A stretch of DNA of 64,000 nucleotides from contig JAWKLD010000001.1 of NCBI GenBank assembly GCA_041392855.1, positions 1,164,001 through 1,228,000 on the forward strand, written 5' to 3'. Shown here piece by piece: positions 38,187 through 47,278 of this stretch; within the stretch, counting starts at the first letter, position 1, and each line of letters begins with the position of its first letter. The stretch is from Flavipsychrobacter sp. GTDB lineage: Bacteria; Bacteroidota; Bacteroidia; Chitinophagales; Chitinophagaceae. Below the pieces are notes generated by a model. It ran no database searches, was not told the origin of the DNA, and saw only the letters and a list, made by a program, of their open reading frames with translations. A program made the position numbers and the translations under genes.

Positions 38187-39337
38187 TAAATACAGACTTT
38201 AATCTGGAAGAGATTCTAAACCAATCAGATTTAGATAGTCAGTTAAAAAATATTGCTAAAAAAGTCATTGAAAGTAAACGCCTAACCGACGAGGAGGGCG
38301 TTTTGCTTTTTGAAAAAGGGGAACTACCTTTTGTAGGCGCTTTAGCAAACCATGTCACTCAAAGACTACATGGTAACAAAGTATACTTCAATAGAAACTT
38401 CCATATAGAACCTACTAATGTTTGTGTGTTCACGTGCAACTTCTGCTCTTATTCTAGACAGTACAAACATAGAGACGACGGCTGGGAATTGAGCATTGAA
38501 GAAATGCTTGACATGGTAAGAAAGTTTGACGACAAACCTGTTACTGAAGTACATATAGTAGGAGGTGTACACCCTAAGATGAACTTAGAGTTCTTCTGTG
38601 AGGTGATCAGCAAGATAAAGGCCTTACGACCAGAATTGCACATCAAAGGGTTCACCGCTGTGGAGCTAGACTATATGTTTAGAAAAGCCAAAGTGAGCGT
38701 AAAAGAAGGATTGACTCAAATGCGTGATGCAGGCTTGCAGTCTTTACCGGGTGGCGGTGCTGAAATTTTTGATCAGGCTGTAAGAGATGAAATATGTCCT
38801 GATAAAGTAGATGCTAAAGGCTGGCTGGAAATACACCAAACTGCGCATGAGTTGGGGATGCACTCTAATGCTACCATGCTTTACGGACATATAGAGAACT
38901 ACAAACAGCGTGTAGATCATATGAGCCAGCTGCGTGACTTGCAGGATAAAACAGGTGGATTCAACTGCTTTATACCACTTAAGTTTAGAAACATAGACAA
39001 CGACATGTCACACCTCCCTGAGGTTTCTATAATAGAAGACATGCGCTTATATGCTATAGCTCGTTTGTTTATGGATAACTTCAAAAACCTTAAAGCTTAC
39101 TGGCCTATGCTGGGTAGGTCTTCAGCTCAAATGACCTTGTCATTTGGGGTAAATGATCTTGACGGCACCATAGACGATACAACAAAAATATATTCTATGG
39201 CTGGCTCTGAAGAGCAGTCCCCTGCTATGACCACTGAAGAAATATGTGACCTGATCGCTGCCGTTGGCAAAACACCGGTAGAGCGAGACACTCTCTACAA
39301 CGAGATAGAAGTATTCGATAACATACCAACCTCATAA
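38183..39337 (+). CDS. mqnE: Aminofutalosine synthase (radical SAM)
   Basis: MqnE joins SAM-derived chemistry to chorismate-derived 3-enolpyruvylbenzoate to give aminofutalosine in the futalosine route to menaquinone. The 384-residue product has the radical-SAM cluster motif CVFTCNFC (Cys81, Cys85, Cys88) within HIEPTNVCVFTCNFCSYS, followed by VTEVHIVGGVHPKM, the SLPGGGAEIF motif and a C-terminal SPAMTTEEI segment, all typical of MqnE; MqnC and CofH are related alternatives. The start overlaps the protease stop by 4 nt (ATGA). Other mqn genes are not in this window. Confidence 0.9.
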   Translation: MINTDFNLEEILNQSDLDSQLKNIAKKVIESKRLTDEEGVLLFEKGELPFVGALANHVTQRLHGNKVYFNRNFHIEPTNVCVFTCNFCSYSRQYKHRDDGWELSIEEMLDMVRKFDDKPVTEVHIVGGVHPKMNLEFFCEVISKIKALRPELHIKGFTAVELDYMFRKAKVSVKEGLTQMRDAGLQSLPGGGAEIFDQAVRDEICPDKVDAKGWLEIHQTAHELGMHSNATMLYGHIENYKQRVDHMSQLRDLQDKTGGFNCFIPLKFRNIDNDMSHLPEVSIIEDMRLYAIARLFMDNFKNLKAYWPMLGRSSAQMTLSFGVNDLDGTIDDTTKIYSMAGSEEQSPAMTTEEICDLIAAVGKTPVERDTLYNEIEVFDNIPTS

Positions 39338-39340
39338 TAA

Positions 39341-39370
39341 AAAAGGGAGCTAATCGATTAGCTCTCTTTT
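39341..39370. terminator. Bidirectional terminator after mqnE
   Basis: AAAAGGGAGCTAAT pairs with ATTAGCTCTCTTTT (one G-T pair) around CG. It ends directly before the stop codon of the convergent gene at 39371. Confidence 0.85.
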
Positions 39371-39958
39371 TTATTTTATTAATGCTTCTACTTCTGCCAA
39401 TAGGTCTGCTCCCCTATTTTTAGCATACCAGGCATGTAGGTCTTGTTCAAAATCATCATGAGACCTACCATTAGGATCAGCTTTCCATTCTTTAAGCATA
39501 TCTTGACCGTGCTGCGGTCTAGGCCCCCAAGTGAATATATCTTCACCATCCTTTTGGGCGACTAACTTAGGAATACTCCTCCCTCCATTAGTTAAATAAT
39601 TATCCATTATTTCGGGGTTATCATCACGTAGCAGGATGCGTAGATCAATGCTACCCTCGGAAGCTGCCGCTAACTTGGCAAATACGGGTAAGTTTTGTGC
39701 ACTATCCCCACACCAAGCTTCTGTTATCAACCACCATATCTGCTTTGGCTTGCTTTTCAGCTTATCCACAAGCTCATCACTCAACTTAGTTGTCTTTATA
39801 ACACGCTTCATTCGTTGAGCATTCAACTTAGTAAAAGCAACTAATCGCTCTGATTGGTCAGGACCAGTTGTCTTTTCATCAACAACTAATTGCTCCACTA
39901 AAGTGGCAAACTCATCATAATTATAATACTTATCTACTTTACTAAAAACGTTACTCAT
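39371..39958 (-). CDS. Thioredoxin-family protein with single active-site Cys (CGDS)
   Basis: The 195-residue cytoplasmic product has a thioredoxin-like core: WWLITEAWCGDSAQNLPVF, where Cys83 is kept but the resolving Cys is replaced by Ser86, then IDLRILLRDDNPEIMDNYL and the cis-Pro segment GGRSIPKLVAQ. Proteins of this group occur widely in Bacteroidota and Firmicutes and are annotated only as thioredoxin family. With one Cys it cannot act as a classical dithiol reductase; a monothiol or peroxidase-like role is possible. Its own promoter is not clear. Confidence 0.85.
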   Translation of the reverse strand: MSNVFSKVDKYYNYDEFATLVEQLVVDEKTTGPDQSERLVAFTKLNAQRMKRVIKTTKLSDELVDKLKSKPKQIWWLITEAWCGDSAQNLPVFAKLAAASEGSIDLRILLRDDNPEIMDNYLTNGGRSIPKLVAQKDGEDIFTWGPRPQHGQDMLKEWKADPNGRSHDDFEQDLHAWYAKNRGADLLAEVEALIK

Positions 39959-40126
39959 AATATTGATTTAGCAGATGTAAAACTAGCTGCTTTCACATAT
40001 AGAGTCGATTGAAATAAATCATCTCGCTATAAGGAATACAGCTGTAAGGAAATAGTTTTTATTACGTCTGCAAAGTATACACAAGTACTCTATTATTGTG
40101 TAACAAGAGTAGCAGTATAATCAATC

Positions 40127-41350
40127 TTATTCCTCGTAAAAATTAAGGTCTTTACCGAAAGTTTCCTTTATCATAGTAACGGCTACTATACTAATAACCA
40201 TAATGATAATACCGGTAATAATACCGGACTGAACGAAAGTAAAGCTACCCTGTAATGAGGTAAACAGGAATACGATAGCAGGTAGCGCTCCGCGAACCAT
40301 ATTAGGAATTGTAGTAGCTGCTGTAGCTCTAAGATTTGTTCCAAACTGCTCTGCTGCCATAGTCACAAATATGGCCCAGAACCCTGTACCAAAACCTAAT
40401 AATGCACTAATAGCATACATATAATTAGCAGAGCCACCATCTTGAGTGAAATACAGGATTATGCCTACCGCTGTAATAGCATAAAAAACATACAAGGACT
40501 TCTTACGGCTCTTTAACTTCTGGCTAAGCAAACCTATAGCCACATCTCCTACAGAAATAGCTACGTAAGCAAACATAACCGCTTTGCCTGGCTCTATTTT
40601 TTCCGCTATGCCAAATGCTTTACCAAAATCGTTAGAGAAGAACAATAGAATACCAACAACATACCATGTAGGCAAACCAATAAGAATACTCAACAAGTAT
40701 CGTTTCAGTCGATCTTTATCAGTAAAGAACATCAGGAAATTACCCTTAGAGATATCCGAATTTTTCATTTGGGTAAACATACCTGACTCAAATACCGATA
40801 TCCTTAATAGTAATAGAGAAAAGCCCAATGCACCACCTATGAAATAACAAGTACGCCAATCAAACCACTGAGCAATAAAATAAGCAAATACGGCACCTGT
40901 AAGACCCAGCCCGGCAACTAATGATGTTGCTACTCCTCTTTTTTCTTTAGGAATAAGCTCACTAACAAGGGTAATACCAGCACCAAGCTCACCTGCCAAA
41001 CCTATACCAGCTATGAAACGAACGATAATATACTGTGTGGTAGTTTCTACCAATCCATTGGCAACATTGGCTAAAGAGTATAAAATGATAGAACCAAATA
41101 GGACGCTAAGTCTTCCTCGCTTATCACCCATCATACCCCAAATAACACCACCTATCAAAAGCCCTGTCATTTGCCAGCTTGCCAGCTTCAAACCTACATC
41201 GGTTATCTCTTGAGGGTTAAGCCCCAAACTTTCCAGACTTTCAATACGAACTATGCCATAAAGTAGCAGATCATAGATATCTACAAAATACCCTAATGCA
41301 GCAACAAGAACAGGGATGCTAAATAAAGAAGCGGTTCTATTTTTATCCAT
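40127..41350 (-). CDS. MFS transporter
   Basis: The 407-residue product has about 12 hydrophobic helices and the major facilitator loop motif GDKRGR between helices 2 and 3, followed by FIAGIGLAGELGAGITLVSEL, a segment typical of the sugar/metabolite:H+ symporter-like group. The DIYDLLLYG segment in helix 1 is also typical of that group. The substrate is unknown; sugar acid, aromatic acid or niacin-type transport is possible. It follows the DedA gene by 35 nt on the same strand, so the two may be cotranscribed. Confidence 0.88.
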   Translation of the reverse strand: MDKNRTASLFSIPVLVAALGYFVDIYDLLLYGIVRIESLESLGLNPQEITDVGLKLASWQMTGLLIGGVIWGMMGDKRGRLSVLFGSIILYSLANVANGLVETTTQYIIVRFIAGIGLAGELGAGITLVSELIPKEKRGVATSLVAGLGLTGAVFAYFIAQWFDWRTCYFIGGALGFSLLLLRISVFESGMFTQMKNSDISKGNFLMFFTDKDRLKRYLLSILIGLPTWYVVGILLFFSNDFGKAFGIAEKIEPGKAVMFAYVAISVGDVAIGLLSQKLKSRKKSLYVFYAITAVGIILYFTQDGGSANYMYAISALLGFGTGFWAIFVTMAAEQFGTNLRATAATTIPNMVRGALPAIVFLFTSLQGSFTFVQSGIITGIIIMVISIVAVTMIKETFGKDLNFYEE

Positions 41351-41385
41351 TATAAAGAAAGTATTATACCATGCGTCAAACTTGT

Positions 41386-42051
41386 TTACGCACCGTTACC
41401 TTCCTCTAATGTAGTAGATTTCTTTTTGCCAAAGAACATCTTGAACAATACAGGCGCTGTAGTAACAAATATGATACCTATAATTACCTTTTCAAGATTA
41501 TCTTTTACCCATACATTCTCCCCAAGCAGGTAACCCAACATTACCATACTCAACACCCAAGCTATACTACCTACAATATTATATAAGGCAAACTTCTTAT
41601 AATCCATTTTCACTACACCACCTATTATTGGTGCAAATGTTCTTACTATCGGTAGAAATCTAGCTAGTATAATGGCCACTCCTCCACGCTTATCATAGAA
41701 GTCTTTAGCTTGATGTAAATGCTTTTGCTTGAAGAGCAAGGTGTCTTTCTTTTTGAATAATAGGTCGCCCGATTTTCTACCAAACCAATAACCTACGAAG
41801 TTGCCTATAATACCACAGACAATAATAAGCGATATCCAATAAAACAGATTTGCAGCATCACTAGCAAATGGTAATTGAGAATTGGCGATGATCATTCCTG
41901 TAACAAATAACAGAGAATCGCCGGGAAGAAAGAAACCAACAAAGAGTCCTGTTTCTGCAAAGATGATGAACATTACAATGTAAATACCACCATGTGCACC
42001 TATCCATTGAGGGTCTATCAGGTTCTTCAGTAAATCTAAAAGCTCGTGCAT
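41386..42051 (-). CDS. DedA-family membrane protein
   Basis: The 221-residue product has the DedA/VTT domain: the first reentrant motif FFLPGDSLLFVTG (about residues 37-50), the GRKSGDLLF segment and the second motif ARFLPIVRTFAPIIGG (about 129-145), with helices at each end. DedA proteins help maintain membrane potential and are now linked to undecaprenyl phosphate or phospholipid flipping. The Arg residues of the ARFxPxxRTF motif are kept. It is the first gene of a likely pair with the MFS gene. Confidence 0.92.
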   Translation of the reverse strand: MHELLDLLKNLIDPQWIGAHGGIYIVMFIIFAETGLFVGFFLPGDSLLFVTGMIIANSQLPFASDAANLFYWISLIIVCGIIGNFVGYWFGRKSGDLLFKKKDTLLFKQKHLHQAKDFYDKRGGVAIILARFLPIVRTFAPIIGGVVKMDYKKFALYNIVGSIAWVLSMVMLGYLLGENVWVKDNLEKVIIGIIFVTTAPVLFKMFFGKKKSTTLEEGNGA

Positions 42052-42081
42052 GTATATCTTAACTTATGCTGCAAATTAAAT

Positions 42082-42103
42082 AAAAACAGCCAACGCGCTG
42101 TTT
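42082..42103 (-). terminator. Terminator of the PLP deaminase gene
   Basis: On the minus strand AAACAGC-GCGTTG-GCTGTTT is followed by more T residues. It lies 38 nt downstream of the stop at 42141 and before the DedA start. Confidence 0.7.
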
Positions 42104-42140
42104 CAAAATTGTTTGCGAATATAAGACTTTAACTCCGTCA

Positions 42141-43052
42141 TTAATATACCAGCTTGGTGGCAATATTGGAATTACCTTGCAGCCCACCTGTATGTATTGC
42201 CAGCACCTTTGCTCCTGATGGAAAAACAACATTTTCTACCTGTTTTTTTACACCATACATCATCTTGGCGGTATATACCATATCAAGGGGAATATCATTT
42301 ATAACATAAAACTCATTCATAAAGTCTACCAGCTCTTGGTTGTGCTTACCAAAACCTCCAAAGTGCCAATCATCAAACAATTGCCAATTAGCGTTATCGA
42401 CCCAGCTAGTCATACTTTCCTTCAAGTATAGTCCGCCCTTCATTGGTGCATATCCGTATACTTTCGTTTTTTCCCCTACTCCGTTTATTACACCTGCCAT
42501 TGTAGTTCCGGTTCCTACAGATACACATATATGATCATACTCATCAGAAACGAGTTTTGCCAGAGCTGTAACTCCTAATCTGCCATAATGATTAGCACCA
42601 CCTTCAGGAACTATCATATAATTAGGATACTTAGCACTTAACTGGCTCAAATAAAGCTCTTCTTCCTTGCGAGCATATTCTTCTCTCGATACAAAGAGCA
42701 ATTCCATACCATAAGCAATACAACTTTTCAAGGTAGTTGTTAGGTTTTCAGCAGCATGTAACCCTCTTACAATACCTATCGATCTTATATTATAAGCGTT
42801 AGCAGCTGCGGCAGTAGCGATCAGATGATTAGAGTAAGCCCCACCAAAAGTTATTAGCCCGACATTTCCGGCAGAAAGGGCAGCTTTTATATTTTCCTTG
42901 AGTTTATACCATTTATTACCTGAGATGACCTGATGCACCTCGTCCAAGCGCAGCATATCTATACTTACTGTAGGAGCCCAGCTCTTACTTAAGGCTTGTA
43001 TACGAGGTAGTTGATCAGGAATTATATCCATACTCCTTAAGGTAGTTATCAT
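42141..43052 (-). CDS. ACC deaminase/D-cysteine desulfhydrase-family PLP enzyme
   Basis: The 303-residue product matches the tryptophan-synthase-beta-fold group of 1-aminocyclopropane-1-carboxylate deaminase and D-cysteine desulfhydrase: the PLP lysine (Lys47) in SGNKWYKLKEN, the phosphate- and substrate-binding segment TFGGAYSNHLIATAAAA, and the glycine loop SVGTGTTMAGVI. Which reaction it performs cannot be decided from motifs; D-cysteine desulfhydration is the commoner activity outside plant-associated bacteria. The start at 43052 overlaps the era end by 38 nt; the ATG at 43031 would shorten the overlap to 17 nt. Confidence 0.88.
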   Translation of the reverse strand: MITTLRSMDIIPDQLPRIQALSKSWAPTVSIDMLRLDEVHQVISGNKWYKLKENIKAALSAGNVGLITFGGAYSNHLIATAAAANAYNIRSIGIVRGLHAAENLTTTLKSCIAYGMELLFVSREEYARKEEELYLSQLSAKYPNYMIVPEGGANHYGRLGVTALAKLVSDEYDHICVSVGTGTTMAGVINGVGEKTKVYGYAPMKGGLYLKESMTSWVDNANWQLFDDWHFGGFGKHNQELVDFMNEFYVINDIPLDMVYTAKMMYGVKKQVENVVFPSGAKVLAIHTGGLQGNSNIATKLVY

Positions 43053-43902
43053 TATCCCTCCACTTCGGTCTTACTTTTACAAAAAGCTCTAAGTGTACTT
43101 TTGACTGAATAAACTCTTCTATGAGTTTTCTAGAGTTAATGCCTAGCTGTTTTATAAGACTACCCTTCTTACCTATCATGATGATCTTTTGTGTATCCCT
43201 ACTCACTACTATCTCCGCTTTTATAACGGTGATGTGAGGTTTTTCTTCAAAAGACTGTATCATAACAGCTGTGTGGTATGGTATTTCTTCATGGTATAGC
43301 TCAAATATCTGTTGGCGTATCAATTCGCTCACGAAAAAACGAACTGGCCTGTCAGACATATTAGCATCAGGGTAATATGGTGGTGCTTCCGGCAGAAGCT
43401 CTAATACCATAGGTATTATTTTATCCGTATGCTCATTTTTAGACGCCGATATCATTTCTATTTGCCAATTAGGATATACCATTTTAAAGGTCTCCAGTAT
43501 TTCAGCTTTAGCCTTATCGTCTTTTATCTTATCCGCTTTATTCAATAATAAAATAACCGGCACTTGTATGCTAAGCCCAGCAACTATCTCTTGTAGCTGC
43601 TCAATGGGTTTAGTAATATCATGCATAAGAATCACAACATCAGCATCTTCCAAGGCATTTTTCACCTGTTTCATCATCTTTTCATGCAGCTTATACTGCG
43701 GGTCTATAATACCCGGAGTATCTGAAAAGACTATTTGGTAATCATCTTCGGTAAGAATACCCAATATACGATGTCTTGTGGTCTGTACTTTGTGTGAGGT
43801 GATCACCAATTGCTCTCCCAATAGTGCGTTGAGCAGGGTTGATTTTCCTGCATTTGGCGCACCAAAAATGTTGACAAAGCCCGATTTGTGTGTGTTTGGC
43901 AT
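43015..43902 (-). CDS. era: GTPase Era
   Basis: Era binds the 3' end of 16S rRNA and assists 30S subunit assembly. The product has G1 GAPNAGKST, G3 DTPG, G4 NKAD and G5 ISASKN, followed by a C-terminal KH domain (HITVIKAEIVVSRDTQKIIMIGKKG, of which the GKKG loop binds RNA). I place the start at the ATG at 43902 (295 residues), because the frame upstream adds a non-homologous 29 residues and a promoter box TACTTTTG lies 8 nt before this ATG, inside the longer frame. The overlap with the following PLP enzyme suggests cotranscription. Confidence 0.95.
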   Translation of the reverse strand: MPNTHKSGFVNIFGAPNAGKSTLLNALLGEQLVITSHKVQTTRHRILGILTEDDYQIVFSDTPGIIDPQYKLHEKMMKQVKNALEDADVVILMHDITKPIEQLQEIVAGLSIQVPVILLLNKADKIKDDKAKAEILETFKMVYPNWQIEMISASKNEHTDKIIPMVLELLPEAPPYYPDANMSDRPVRFFVSELIRQQIFELYHEEIPYHTAVMIQSFEEKPHITVIKAEIVVSRDTQKIIMIGKKGSLIKQLGINSRKLIEEFIQSKVHLELFVKVRPKWRDNDNYLKEYGYNS

Positions 43903-43910
43903 AATATGTG

Positions 43911-43943
43911 CAAAAGTAATGTAAAGGCTCTGATCTTTTGCAA
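43911..43943 (-). promoter_or_regulatory. era promoter (TTG, 22 nt, TACTTTTG)
   Basis: On the minus strand TTG at 43941-43943 and TACTTTTG at 43911-43918 are 22 nt apart. The -7 box ends 8 nt before the ATG at 43902, so the leader is very short, and this decides the start codon. Confidence 0.65.
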
Positions 43944-43977
43944 TAACATCTAAATAACTAAAATATAGCAATTTAGC

Positions 43978-44007
43978 TTGTTTATTCATTTATGTTGCCT
44001 ATCTTTG
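43978..44007 (+). promoter_or_regulatory. Initiator tRNA promoter (TTG, 19 nt, TATCTTTG)
   Basis: TTG (43978-43980) and TATCTTTG (44000-44007) are separated by 19 nt and lie 9 nt before the mature tRNA. It is a textbook Bacteroidota housekeeping promoter. Confidence 0.75.
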
Positions 44008-44016
44008 CATCCACAT

Positions 44017-44088
<72 letters not shown>

Positions 44089-44095
44089 CATAGAG

Positions 44096-44148
44096 AGAGT
44101 CACATTATATATTCTTTTTGAGAGAGAGAATTATAGAGTGGCTCTTTT
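44096..44148 (+). terminator. Possible terminator after tRNA-fMet
   Basis: AGAGTCAC pairs with GTGGCTCT (one G-T pair) across a long AT-rich loop and is followed by TTT. The long loop makes this a weak call. Confidence 0.4.
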
Positions 44149-44210
44149 ATTTTGACTAAACGAACATATTAAAACAAAACACTAAATAACGCACCCAAAA
44201 AACACAGCAT

Positions 44211-44735
44211 ATGAAAAACATATTATTAGTATTCATAGCTATTATCTCGCTTACTGCTTGTGAGAAAAGAAAAGACATCAATGGCGATCTAAAAAACCGT
44301 CGTGAGATCTTGGTAACTCGCTACTGGAGAGTAAAAAACATAAGAGATAACGGTAAATACACAGCGATTAAGTCTTGTGAACAAGACAATTACTATGTCT
44401 TTTTAAGAAATGGCGAAGGCCGCTGGGAAGAAAGTCTTATCAACTGCTTTGATACTGCAACTACCCCACCACCAATAGACACTACAAATAATGGAGGCGA
44501 CACCACCATAAACAGTAATGTTATTGGTCAGCCAGCAGCACCTGCTACATACACAAGTTTCAACTGGTCTATGGTAAGTGACCTAAGATATATCTACTTC
44601 AAAAACTTTGGTGGAGAAGGCTACGACCCTGAGTGGGAAATAGAAAATATGGATTACGGTTCTTTAAAGGTTAGAAGACAAGAAACTATTGATGGCGTTA
44701 ACCATATTTACCAAATAGAACTTACCGCCCTGTAA
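44211..44735 (+). CDS. Lipoprotein of unknown function, lipocalin-like
   Basis: The 174-residue product has a lipoprotein signal peptide (KNILLVFIAIISLTAC, Cys17). The mature part starts with a basic stretch, then a beta-rich region (TRYWRVKNIRDNGKYTAI, NYYVFLRNGEGRWEES) resembling small lipocalin-like proteins common in Bacteroidota, interrupted by a Thr/Pro/Gly-rich low-complexity loop (TTPPPIDTTNNGGDTT). It should be attached to the outer membrane. A terminator follows 27 nt downstream. No partner gene is evident. Confidence 0.75.
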   Translation: MKNILLVFIAIISLTACEKRKDINGDLKNRREILVTRYWRVKNIRDNGKYTAIKSCEQDNYYVFLRNGEGRWEESLINCFDTATTPPPIDTTNNGGDTTINSNVIGQPAAPATYTSFNWSMVSDLRYIYFKNFGGEGYDPEWEIENMDYGSLKVRRQETIDGVNHIYQIELTAL

Positions 44736-44762
44736 AAGGCATTAAACCTAATTATATATACT

Positions 44763-44790
44763 AAAGCACACTATTTTAGTGTGCTTTTTT
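44763..44790 (+). terminator. Terminator after the lipoprotein gene
   Basis: AAAGCACACTA pairs with TAGTGTGCTTT around TTT and is followed by a T-run. Confidence 0.88.
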
Positions 44791-44803
44791 GTTCTAAAAT
44801 CGC

Positions 44804-44811
44804 TAGATTTG
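44804..44811 (+). promoter_or_regulatory. -7 promoter box (TAGATTTG)
   Basis: An exact TAnnTTTG match lies 15 nt before the ATG at 44827, directly after the preceding terminator. Confidence 0.6.
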
Positions 44812-44826
44812 TAGTAATCATTAAAA

Positions 44827-45522
44827 ATGTGTGGAATGATGAACCGTTTGCTGGGGTTCTCCTTTACATTAATTATTCTCTCTTGTACAATACTCATTGG
44901 TTGCGGTAGTAGCCAATATACCACCTCCTCCTCATATAAAAGAAAAGCACCATCTAGCAATACTACAATTCGTTATCGCTCCCCTCGTTTTATGAAGAAT
45001 GTAGAAGTAGGCGGTAATAATAGCTCTAAAATAAACATGATCGTAGTAGAAAGCTTCGAACATGGCAGACGACAACAATATATTACGGATATTCTACTCT
45101 TGAAATATGCACAGAAGATGCAGGTAATGCCACAAGAGGTTACTAACTACCCTCTTTACCGATTTATAGAGGACTGGTACGGTGTAAGATATAGGTATGG
45201 CGGTACTGACCGATCGGGTATCGATTGCTCTGCTTTTACCCAAAGATTATACGATAAAGTATACTGTACCGATATTGTTCGCACCTGCTATCAACAATAT
45301 AAAATGACCGACAGGGTTTGGGACAAAAGCCTATTGCTGGAAGGCGACCTTGTCTTCTTCAAAACTAGAGGTAGAAGAATATCGCATGTAGGCATCTACC
45401 TTGCTAATAACTATTTCGTTCATGCCTCTACCAGTGGCGGAATCATGATCAGCAATATTACTGAAGACTACTGGCAACGAAGATATGCTGGTGCTGGCAA
45501 AGTAGCTGCCAATATGGATTAA
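44827..45522 (+). CDS. NlpC/P60 (C40) peptidoglycan peptidase lipoprotein
   Basis: The 231-residue product has a lipoprotein signal with lipobox LIGC (Cys26). The NlpC/P60 domain shows RYRYGGTDRSGIDCSAFTQR with catalytic Cys134, then ISHVGIYLANNYFVHAS with His187 and the third residue His199. It should cut peptide bonds in peptidoglycan stem peptides in the periplasm, being anchored to a membrane. The linker (residues 30-110) is Ser- and Arg-rich. The convergent pafA-like gene overlaps its stop codon by 4 nt (TTAA). Confidence 0.93.
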   Translation: MCGMMNRLLGFSFTLIILSCTILIGCGSSQYTTSSSYKRKAPSSNTTIRYRSPRFMKNVEVGGNNSSKINMIVVESFEHGRRQQYITDILLLKYAQKMQVMPQEVTNYPLYRFIEDWYGVRYRYGGTDRSGIDCSAFTQRLYDKVYCTDIVRTCYQQYKMTDRVWDKSLLLEGDLVFFKTRGRRISHVGIYLANNYFVHASTSGGIMISNITEDYWQRRYAGAGKVAANMD

Positions 45523-47153
45523 TTTTCGATTACCCCTTCTATTACTTGACCTACATTTCCATTAGGCATCTGAATATGCAAAAGAGAGGATAATGTAGCT
45601 GCAATATCTGTAATATTTACAGTCTTATAACTCACCCCTTTATTTATACCCCAGCCATACCACAACAATGGTACATGGCTGTCGTATGGTGCCCAAGAGC
45701 CGTGCGTAGTTCCTGTTTTACCATAACCACTATACCAGCCTGGCCTCAACAATACAAGCAATGCACCATTCCTTTTCGGATAATGACTATTGACGATCAT
45801 TGTTCTTATAGGTTCAGGTATAGTCAATGCATCTAGCTCTTCCAAGTCAATTATTGTAGCAACACCTTCGTGCTCCAACAAATAAGCTACTGTAGCTTCT
45901 TTTACTTTAGCTCTATCAAGCTGATTTGCTTTTATCTTCTCTTCATTATAGTACACCTGATAAGAGCTAATGGCTTTTACTAAACCTGCAACTTTAAACT
46001 GCTCAACTAAAAAATGATTAAGCTCTACACTAGAGTTATATTCTAACTTATTGCCCGAAGGTATTTTCAGACTATTTAAATACATTGAGTTTCGTACAGC
46101 ACCATGGTCTGCTGTTAGGAAAATAGTATAATTCCCAGCTCCTACCAGATCATCCAACTTATCTAAAAAGGTCGCTATGTCAAGATCAAGCCTCAAGAAC
46201 ATATCCTCCATTTCCATAGCATCAGGCGCATAATTATGACCTGCATAGTCAGTCGATGATAAAGTAATACATAGCATATCTGTATTATCATCCTTGCCTA
46301 ATTGCTCTCCAATGATACAAGCCTCAGCCAGGTCTAAAGTGATGGTATTGCCAGCTGGCATATATCTTAAAAACTTATAATTACTCTGCTTACCCTCATA
46401 CAATTTGTGCGGGAAGATTGGGCTTTTCTCCATAAGAAAAGTGCCTTCATAAGCATTATCATCAGGCAAGCTATTAGTATAAGTTGCCTTATCATATAAA
46501 AGCTGCCAAGGCTGTTTTATATATTTATCAGCCAATCTTTTATTATTAAATTGATTTAGCCAATCGGGTAACGCTTCCATATAAAAGCTACTGGTCATGA
46601 AATTACCCGTACTATCATCAAACCAAAAAGCTCCATTTGCCGTGTGCCCAGCGGGCAGTATGCTCCCCCTATCCTTAATACCTACACCAAATACCTTTGA
46701 ACGCTTATTGGTAGATAGGCGCAACTCATCGCCAACAGTAGTAGTATTCAAGTTTCTAGGACTCATCTTACCTGCTTTATCACTTCCGCCAACCGATGTA
46801 ACAGATGGATCTTCAACACAATACCATTGCTTGCCCGTCTTAACTTCTATCCAACTATTTGAAGCTATTCCATGTATCGCAGGAACAGAACCTGTATACA
46901 CAGAAGCATGACCAGGACCTGTAGCTGTTGGAATATAGTTGATTATTGTATTTTGGCAAGCATATCCTTTATTCATCAATCGTTTAAAGCCCTTATCTGA
47001 ATACCTATCATAATATCTATATAAGTAGTCCCATCTCATTTGGTCTACTACTAGGCCTACTACTAATTTAGGGCGTTCTACCTGCTTAGTCTTTTGGGCA
47101 AATACAGGAGAAACCAACAGAACAAATACTACAAACCAGCCTAAATACTTCAT
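45519..47153 (-). CDS. pafA: PafA-like secreted alkaline phosphatase
   Basis: The 544-residue product has a signal peptide (cleavage near VFAQ, residue 20). It belongs to the type I phosphodiesterase/nucleotide pyrophosphatase group: GLVVDQMRWDYLYRY with the first metal-binding Asp, the nucleophile Thr78 in IPTATGPGHAS, AGHNYAP, TADHGA and THGSWAPYDSHVPLLWYG. Length and motifs resemble the Flavobacterium/Elizabethkingia PafA phosphatase, which frees phosphate from organic esters and is not repressed by phosphate. Periplasmic or outer-membrane location is expected. Confidence 0.9.
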   Translation of the reverse strand: MKYLGWFVVFVLLVSPVFAQKTKQVERPKLVVGLVVDQMRWDYLYRYYDRYSDKGFKRLMNKGYACQNTIINYIPTATGPGHASVYTGSVPAIHGIASNSWIEVKTGKQWYCVEDPSVTSVGGSDKAGKMSPRNLNTTTVGDELRLSTNKRSKVFGVGIKDRGSILPAGHTANGAFWFDDSTGNFMTSSFYMEALPDWLNQFNNKRLADKYIKQPWQLLYDKATYTNSLPDDNAYEGTFLMEKSPIFPHKLYEGKQSNYKFLRYMPAGNTITLDLAEACIIGEQLGKDDNTDMLCITLSSTDYAGHNYAPDAMEMEDMFLRLDLDIATFLDKLDDLVGAGNYTIFLTADHGAVRNSMYLNSLKIPSGNKLEYNSSVELNHFLVEQFKVAGLVKAISSYQVYYNEEKIKANQLDRAKVKEATVAYLLEHEGVATIIDLEELDALTIPEPIRTMIVNSHYPKRNGALLVLLRPGWYSGYGKTGTTHGSWAPYDSHVPLLWYGWGINKGVSYKTVNITDIAATLSSLLHIQMPNGNVGQVIEGVIEN

Positions 47154-47215
47154 AAATTTTAACTTCTTAAAGCAAAAATGGACATTATAAAATTATAATG
47201 GAATAATATTTTCAT

Positions 47216-47223
47216 TAATTTTG
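47216..47223 (+). promoter_or_regulatory. -7 promoter box (TAATTTTG)
   Basis: An exact TAnnTTTG match lies 55 nt before the start at 47279. No -33 TTG is evident. The region is divergent with the phosphatase gene. Confidence 0.5.
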
Positions 47224-47278
47224 CGGATATTTTATTGGATTACCAATTTTATTACAAAATTTCAACTATCTGTTATTT

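Noticed and set aside
43903..43989. Longer N-terminus for Era from 43989
   Set aside because: The extra 29 residues are unlike Era proteins and contain the promoter box of the gene.
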